From NCBI GenBank assembly GCA_002500505.1, contig DLRM01000038.1:477-27202 (forward strand): a stretch of 26,726 bases of DNA, written 5' to 3'. This DNA is from Planctomycetes bacterium UBA7888. Its GTDB lineage: Bacteria; Planctomycetota; UBA1135. The notes under the pieces are model-generated. The model saw only the letters and a list, made by a program, of their open reading frames with translations, was not told the DNA's origin and did not search any database. Positions 23,058-26,726 of the stretch are shown one piece after another. The position numbers and the translations under genes are program-made. Position 1 is the stretch's first letter, and the number at the start of each line of letters is the position of its first letter.

Positions 23058-24578
23058 CTAGTGCTTGAAGTGCCTTGTTCCGGTATGAACCATCGCTACA
23101 CCTTTTGCATCACATGCCGCTGTGACCTCTGCGTCTTTCACAGAACCGCCAGGTTGGCAAATCGCAACAATTCCCGCATCGGCAAGAGCTTCGGGGCCAT
23201 CAGGGAACGGGAAGAAGGCGTCAGAGCCCGCAACGCTTCCCTGAGCACGGTCGCCCGCTTTTTTCACTGCGATTTCTGCGGAATCAACGCGGCTCATTTG
23301 TCCGGCACCGGCGCCGACCAAAGACCCGTTTTTTACAAGACAAATCGCATTGGATTTGAGGTGTTTGGCCAAAGTTTGAGCCAGACGCAAGTCCGCTTCG
23401 CGACCGTCAGGAATCGCAACTTCTCCAGCAACATTGAAATCAGCAGTAAATCCATTTAAATCATCGGAGCCCTGGGCAAGGGTTCCGCCCCAAACGCGGC
23501 GAGCCTCCAGCTGGTTTCGTTCGGAGCCAATACTTTCCAGCTTCACAATTCTTAGGTTAGCCCCCCACTTGGGACCATTCCGCAGAATTTCAACCGCTTC
23601 GGGTTCAAAGTCGTTCGCAGCCAAAACTTCTACAAAGTGGCCTGGGCTCGTGAGGTATTCGGCGCAGGCTTTGTCAAAAGTACCGTGAACTGCAATCACC
23701 GAGCCAAACGCCGAGAGTGGATCTCCATTCCATGCGCGCTCTAAAGCGTCTGCACAATTGTCTCCAAAAGAGGCGCCGCAGGGGTTTGTGTGCTTTACAA
23801 CAATGACTGCAGGCGAAGGCAAGTCGTTCACAGCACAAACAGCGCCATCCAAATCTAACCAGTTGTTGTAGGACAGTTCCTTTCCGCCTGGCAGAACTTC
23901 GGCAGCGCCTAGGCCACTGCAGATTGCGTCGGGATAAAAACCAGCTGTTTGGTGTGGGTTTTCGCCATAACGCAAACTAGCGCCCTGTTCTTGGGCAAAC
24001 CACTGGCCAATCGCTGCATCGTATTCGCCTGTACGGGCGAACACTTTTGCGGCCAGGCTGCGGCGCGTTGCCAATGTCGTGCCGCCATTGTTAATTTCCT
24101 CTGCAATGCGCCCATAGTCACCTGGGTCGCAAACAACTGCAACAGAGTCGTGGTTCTTCGCTGCGGAACGCAACATGCTTGGCCCACCGATATCAATCTT
24201 CTCGATTATCTCCTCACGAGTTCCTCCGCCAGCAACGGTTTCTTCAAAGGGATAAAGGTTCACGCAAACCAAATCAATCGCGCCAATTCCGTGTTCTTCC
24301 ATGGAGGCAAGGTGGCCCTCATCATCCCGCCGCGCCAAAAGCCCGCCGTGAATCATTGGGTGTAAAGTTTTCACGCGACCATCCATCATTTCAGGAAAGC
24401 CGGTGTAGTCGGCGACTTCTGTTACGGGCAAACCCGCATCAACCAACGCACGCATCGTGCCGCCGGTTGAAAGAAGTTCTGCCCCACTTGCGTGCAAAGC
24501 TTTGGCAAGCTCCACAACGCCATCCTTATAAAACACGCTTAAAAGCGCGCGGCGTACGGGGTTTCGGTCAGAGGTCAT
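23058..24578 (-). CDS. purH: Bifunctional AICAR transformylase/IMP cyclohydrolase
   Basis: This 506-residue enzyme performs the last two steps of IMP synthesis. The N-terminal IMP cyclohydrolase (MGS-like) domain has RALLSVFYKDGVVELAKAL, LLSTGGTMRAL and MDGRVKTLHPMIHGGLLARR. The C-terminal formyltransferase domain has SLRYGENPHQTAGFYP, the catalytic-region VVKHTNPCGAS, and ends QPGGSVKDAEV with HTGTRHFKH, the normal PurH terminus. The ATG at 24578 is chosen because AAGGAG lies 8 bases upstream; an in-frame start at 24632 would lie inside prfB. The gap to prfB is 13 bases, so the two are probably one operon. Confidence 0.97.
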   Translation of the reverse strand: MTSDRNPVRRALLSVFYKDGVVELAKALHASGAELLSTGGTMRALVDAGLPVTEVADYTGFPEMMDGRVKTLHPMIHGGLLARRDDEGHLASMEEHGIGAIDLVCVNLYPFEETVAGGGTREEIIEKIDIGGPSMLRSAAKNHDSVAVVCDPGDYGRIAEEINNGGTTLATRRSLAAKVFARTGEYDAAIGQWFAQEQGASLRYGENPHQTAGFYPDAICSGLGAAEVLPGGKELSYNNWLDLDGAVCAVNDLPSPAVIVVKHTNPCGASFGDNCADALERAWNGDPLSAFGSVIAVHGTFDKACAEYLTSPGHFVEVLAANDFEPEAVEILRNGPKWGANLRIVKLESIGSERNQLEARRVWGGTLAQGSDDLNGFTADFNVAGEVAIPDGREADLRLAQTLAKHLKSNAICLVKNGSLVGAGAGQMSRVDSAEIAVKKAGDRAQGSVAGSDAFFPFPDGPEALADAGIVAICQPGGSVKDAEVTAACDAKGVAMVHTGTRHFKH

Positions 24579-24588
24579 GGCAGTGGCT

Positions 24589-24602
24589 CCTTCAGGAGCT
24601 TC
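24589..24602 (-). promoter_or_regulatory. Hairpin over the prfB stop and purH Shine-Dalgarno
   Basis: On the transcript GCUCC-UGAA-GGAGC forms a 5-bp stem with a 4-nt loop. The prfB UGA stop lies in the loop and the GGAG of purH lies in the 3' arm. A ribosome terminating on prfB would open it, giving translational coupling. The stem is short and this remains an inference. Confidence 0.3.
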
Positions 24603-25686
24603 GAGAACGCAGGTATTCTTCGATGAAGTCATCGATTTCTCCGTCTAAAACAGCTTGTGTGTTTCCGGTTTCGTGGTTAGTCCGATGGTCTTTCACCATC
24701 TGGTAAGGGTGGATGACATACGAGCGCATTTGTGAGCCCCAGGCAATTTCGCCCTTCTCGGAGTACATTTTTTTCAGCTCGTCGTCTCGTTCGCGCTCGC
24801 GCATTTCAAAAAGCTTTGCCTTTAACATGCCGAGTGCGATCGCGCGGTTTTTGTGTTGCGACCGTTCGTTTTGACATTGCACAACAATGCCGGTTGGTTC
24901 ATGGGTCATTCGCACAGCGGAATCCGTTTTATTCACATGTTGGCCGCCTGCGCCGCCTGCGCGATAGGTGTCTACGCGCACATCACTCATATCTACTTCA
25001 ATCGCCGCGTCAGCGTCAAATTCGGGAAAGACCTCAACCGCCGCAAAGCTTGTGTGGCGGCGAGATTGCGAATCAAATGGAGAAATCCGCACCAAGCGAT
25101 GTACGCCACGCTCTGCCTTAAGCCAACCGTATGCATAAGGGCCACGGATGTGCAAAGTACTCGAACGAATTCCGGCTTCATCCGATTCTTCGCGGTCAAT
25201 AACTTCGACTCCAAATTTTCGGCGTTCCGCCCAACGTAAATACAAACGCTCCAAAATCGAAGCAAAGTCTGCGGCGTCCACGCCGCCGGCGCCTGCCTGT
25301 ACAGTTAAAAACGCGGCTCGGTGGTCATTTTCACCACCCAACATTACCTGGAATTCAAGCTCATCGACTTGCTTTTGCAGCTTGGAGGCCGCATTAATTA
25401 GGTCTCCGTCCACTTCTCCTGCGCCCATCTCCTCGCCAAGCTCGACCAAGGTTTCAATTTCTTCCAAAACTTCAACTGCTCTGTCTATGGGTTCAGTGAC
25501 CGCCTTGGACAACTTGAGTTCTGAAATTACTACTTGGGCATGCTCTTGGTCGTCCCAAAAATCCCCCGCCGACATTTGCTCCTCTAGCTCAGCCCGCCTC
25601 TCGCTCTTATCAAGGTAGCCCAAGGTCTCCTTGATTTGCTCCAGGCGGCGGCTGATGTCAGCAACGCGGTCGAGATGTTCTTTCAT
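24592..25686 (-). CDS. prfB: Peptide chain release factor 2
   Basis: RF2 terminates translation at UAA and UGA. This 364-residue protein has the N-terminal coiled coil, the SPF codon-recognition tripeptide (RISPFDSQSRRHTSFA) that separates RF2 from RF1, and the catalytic GGQ (RAGGAGGQHVNKTDSAVR). The end (MVKDHRTNHETGN, VLDGEIDDFIEEYL) is typical. Many bacterial prfB genes have a programmed +1 frameshift (CUU UGA C) near codon 25; here the equivalent place reads GGC TAC CTT GAT AAG in one continuous frame, so that autoregulation is absent. The presence of RF2 shows UGA is a stop codon in this organism, which bears on the selenoprotein at 22001-22975. Confidence 0.97.
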   Translation of the reverse strand: MKEHLDRVADISRRLEQIKETLGYLDKSERRAELEEQMSAGDFWDDQEHAQVVISELKLSKAVTEPIDRAVEVLEEIETLVELGEEMGAGEVDGDLINAASKLQKQVDELEFQVMLGGENDHRAAFLTVQAGAGGVDAADFASILERLYLRWAERRKFGVEVIDREESDEAGIRSSTLHIRGPYAYGWLKAERGVHRLVRISPFDSQSRRHTSFAAVEVFPEFDADAAIEVDMSDVRVDTYRAGGAGGQHVNKTDSAVRMTHEPTGIVVQCQNERSQHKNRAIALGMLKAKLFEMRERERDDELKKMYSEKGEIAWGSQMRSYVIHPYQMVKDHRTNHETGNTQAVLDGEIDDFIEEYLRSRSS

Positions 25687-25738
25687 TCTTTTGGGCTAAA
25701 TGGGGGAAAAACGAAACGCCCAAGCATAGGATACCGCC
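25687..25738. promoter_or_regulatory. Divergent promoter region of prfB and the DHH-like gene
   Basis: A TAGGAT at 25727-25732 ends six bases before the + strand ATG at 25739, which would again give a leaderless transcript. TTGGGC (25691-25696) and GCCCAA (25718-25723) form a 6-bp inverted repeat that could be a regulator site. No strong -35 is seen in either direction. Confidence 0.3.
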
Positions 25739-26653
25739 ATGTCTAGCGCTCCCGTAATCCGCTTGTGTAGGCCTGGCAAACAGCCGCCCACTGGCGACCT
25801 GAAAGGAAATGTTGTGGTCCTGGACCTTGCGCTTCGCGGAGAAAATCCACAGCTAGATGTCAATTGGGCGAACCGCCTTGGCAGCCGCCTTCTCGCATGG
25901 GTTGATCATCACGACCAAAACATCTGGGCGTCCCTACAAAATGACCAAAGATTTGTTCTCCGCCCACGCAGCCAGGCCCCCGCGTGCCCACCGCTAATAG
26001 ATAGGGAATTAGTAAAAGAGCGGGGGGCCGCTGACACCATCCTCTGCCATGGCGATTTAGACGGAGTGCTTTCCGCCGCCAAGTGGTGGATTCTGCAAGA
26101 TGGGGGAAATCCACCCGATTGGCTTGACCCCGACAGCGTGGTTGCCGACACAAGAACGGGCACTTTTACAAAAACTGGCAAATTTTTAGATCACGCCTTG
26201 CGAGGCGGAAACGACCATATCAGAAGACTAGTAATCCGATTCGCCTATGCTCAGGCGATGAGCGCTAACTTTGGAAACAATAACTTGGCTAAATTGGAGA
26301 TGGCTGCAGAACAGCACCACCAAGCAGTTAACAATTCCTTGGGCCAACTCAAAAAGGCAATTCCTCTTGATGATTTAGAGGGGTCGGTGGTATTTCTGGA
26401 TTTGCTCACCGCCCAAGGGCGTATCGATATCACCGAAATCCTCCTCTCTCTCCAGCGAGAATATGATTTAGTAATACTCCGCGCGCGGGGAAAACAAAAA
26501 TCTATTAAATGGGTGGTTGGCACCGATCCCGCCCGCTCAGGTCTTGACGTCCGCAAAATATTCGGCCTGCAGGGCTTTGCTCCCTTCCGGGCACATGTGA
26601 CCACTTCCCAACTGCAAGCTCGCCTCCCAAGCAAATACCTCCCGCTAAGCTAA
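25739..26653 (+). CDS. DHH-like phosphoesterase homologue with permuted motif order
   Basis: This 304-residue protein has DHH-superfamily motifs in an unusual order. A VVVLDLAL strand (Asp29, like motif II) and LLAWVDHHDQN (DHH at 56-58, motif III) come first; ILCHGDLDGVLSAAKWW (DxDG at 106-109, like motif I) follows instead of preceding them. The C-terminal part (about 225-295, VVFLDLL, IKWVVGTDPARSGLDVRKIFG) resembles a DHHA1-like domain but lacks the GGGH motif. Canonical members are manganese-dependent phosphoesterases or nucleases such as RecJ and NrnA. It starts at the ATG 25739 and is divergent from prfB. The family call is moderate; the substrate is unknown. Confidence 0.6.
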   Translation: MSSAPVIRLCRPGKQPPTGDLKGNVVVLDLALRGENPQLDVNWANRLGSRLLAWVDHHDQNIWASLQNDQRFVLRPRSQAPACPPLIDRELVKERGAADTILCHGDLDGVLSAAKWWILQDGGNPPDWLDPDSVVADTRTGTFTKTGKFLDHALRGGNDHIRRLVIRFAYAQAMSANFGNNNLAKLEMAAEQHHQAVNNSLGQLKKAIPLDDLEGSVVFLDLLTAQGRIDITEILLSLQREYDLVILRARGKQKSIKWVVGTDPARSGLDVRKIFGLQGFAPFRAHVTTSQLQARLPSKYLPLS

Positions 26654-26702
26654 GCTCTGCTCTACGGACATTTCTTTACCTTTCCCACACCGTAAGCTCA
26701 TC

Positions 26703-26726
26703 GTGAAATCACTAATCGAAAAATTC
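26703..26726 (+). CDS. Possible start of a next gene (partial)
   Basis: A GTG at 26703 opens a frame (MKSLIEKF) that runs to the window edge, 49 bases after the DHH-like gene's stop. The residues look like a normal N-terminus, but eight codons cannot establish a gene and no Shine-Dalgarno is visible. Confidence 0.25.

Noticed and set aside
24592..25686. Programmed frameshift in prfB
   Set aside because: The gene is one uninterrupted frame through the usual frameshift position (CTT GAT AAG).

Overview
The window looks like chromosomal DNA from a planctomycete-type bacterium. Supporting signs are an ECF sigma factor of the planctomycete kind, secreted C-type lectin proteins that share a C-terminal module, many lipoproteins, frequent GTG and TTG starts, and several stop/start overlaps (TTGA, GTGA, ATGA). 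The content is mostly housekeeping and envelope genes. I see no rRNA, tRNA, insertion sequence, prophage or CRISPR array.

Layout. 1-746 (-) is the N-terminal part of a secreted protein cut by the window edge. 965-1530 (+) is a Trm112-like/HIT gene pair. 1541-4070 (-) is a three-lipoprotein operon with LpoB-like and YcfL-like members. 4107-8589 (+) holds a protoporphyrinogen-oxidase-like flavoprotein, an ECF sigma factor, GlpD and a diacylglycerol-kinase-like lipid kinase. 8586-16435 (-) is a seven-gene run with almost no gaps: ABC ATPase, FtsX-like permease, molybdopterin oxidoreductase, DUF3299-like lipoprotein, FIST sensor, FHA protein, and a Clp-like AAA+ protein with degenerate ATPase motifs. 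16534-18579 (+) is a fused 3-hydroxyacyl-CoA dehydrogenase/enoyl-CoA hydratase. 18634-21074 (+) is a tandem pair of secreted C-type lectin paralogues. 21033-21980 (-) is a RecB/Cas4-like nuclease with iron-sulfur cysteines. 22001-22975 (+) is a thioredoxin-fold protein interrupted by an in-frame TGA. 23058-25686 (-) is prfB-purH. 25739-26653 (+) is a DHH-like protein with an unusual motif order. No gene-free stretch exceeds about 220 bases; the longest (747-964) holds only weak promoter-like sequence.

The strongest find is at 22001-22975. The reading frame is open on both sides of a single TGA, and that TGA sits exactly at the first cysteine of a WCGPC thioredoxin motif, giving W-U-G-P-C. A 9-bp hairpin with a GUU loop follows, its loop starting 30 nt after the TGA, which fits the bacterial SECIS pattern. 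I read this as a secreted selenocysteine-containing thioredoxin-like protein that standard gene callers would split in two. TGA is used as an ordinary stop by several neighbours, and RF2 is encoded 1.6 kb away, so reassignment of UGA to tryptophan is unlikely.

A second candidate system is the FIST-FHA-degenerate Clp cassette (8586-11887). It may be a sensory or scaffolding module in which both the AAA+ and the FHA domains have lost key residues.
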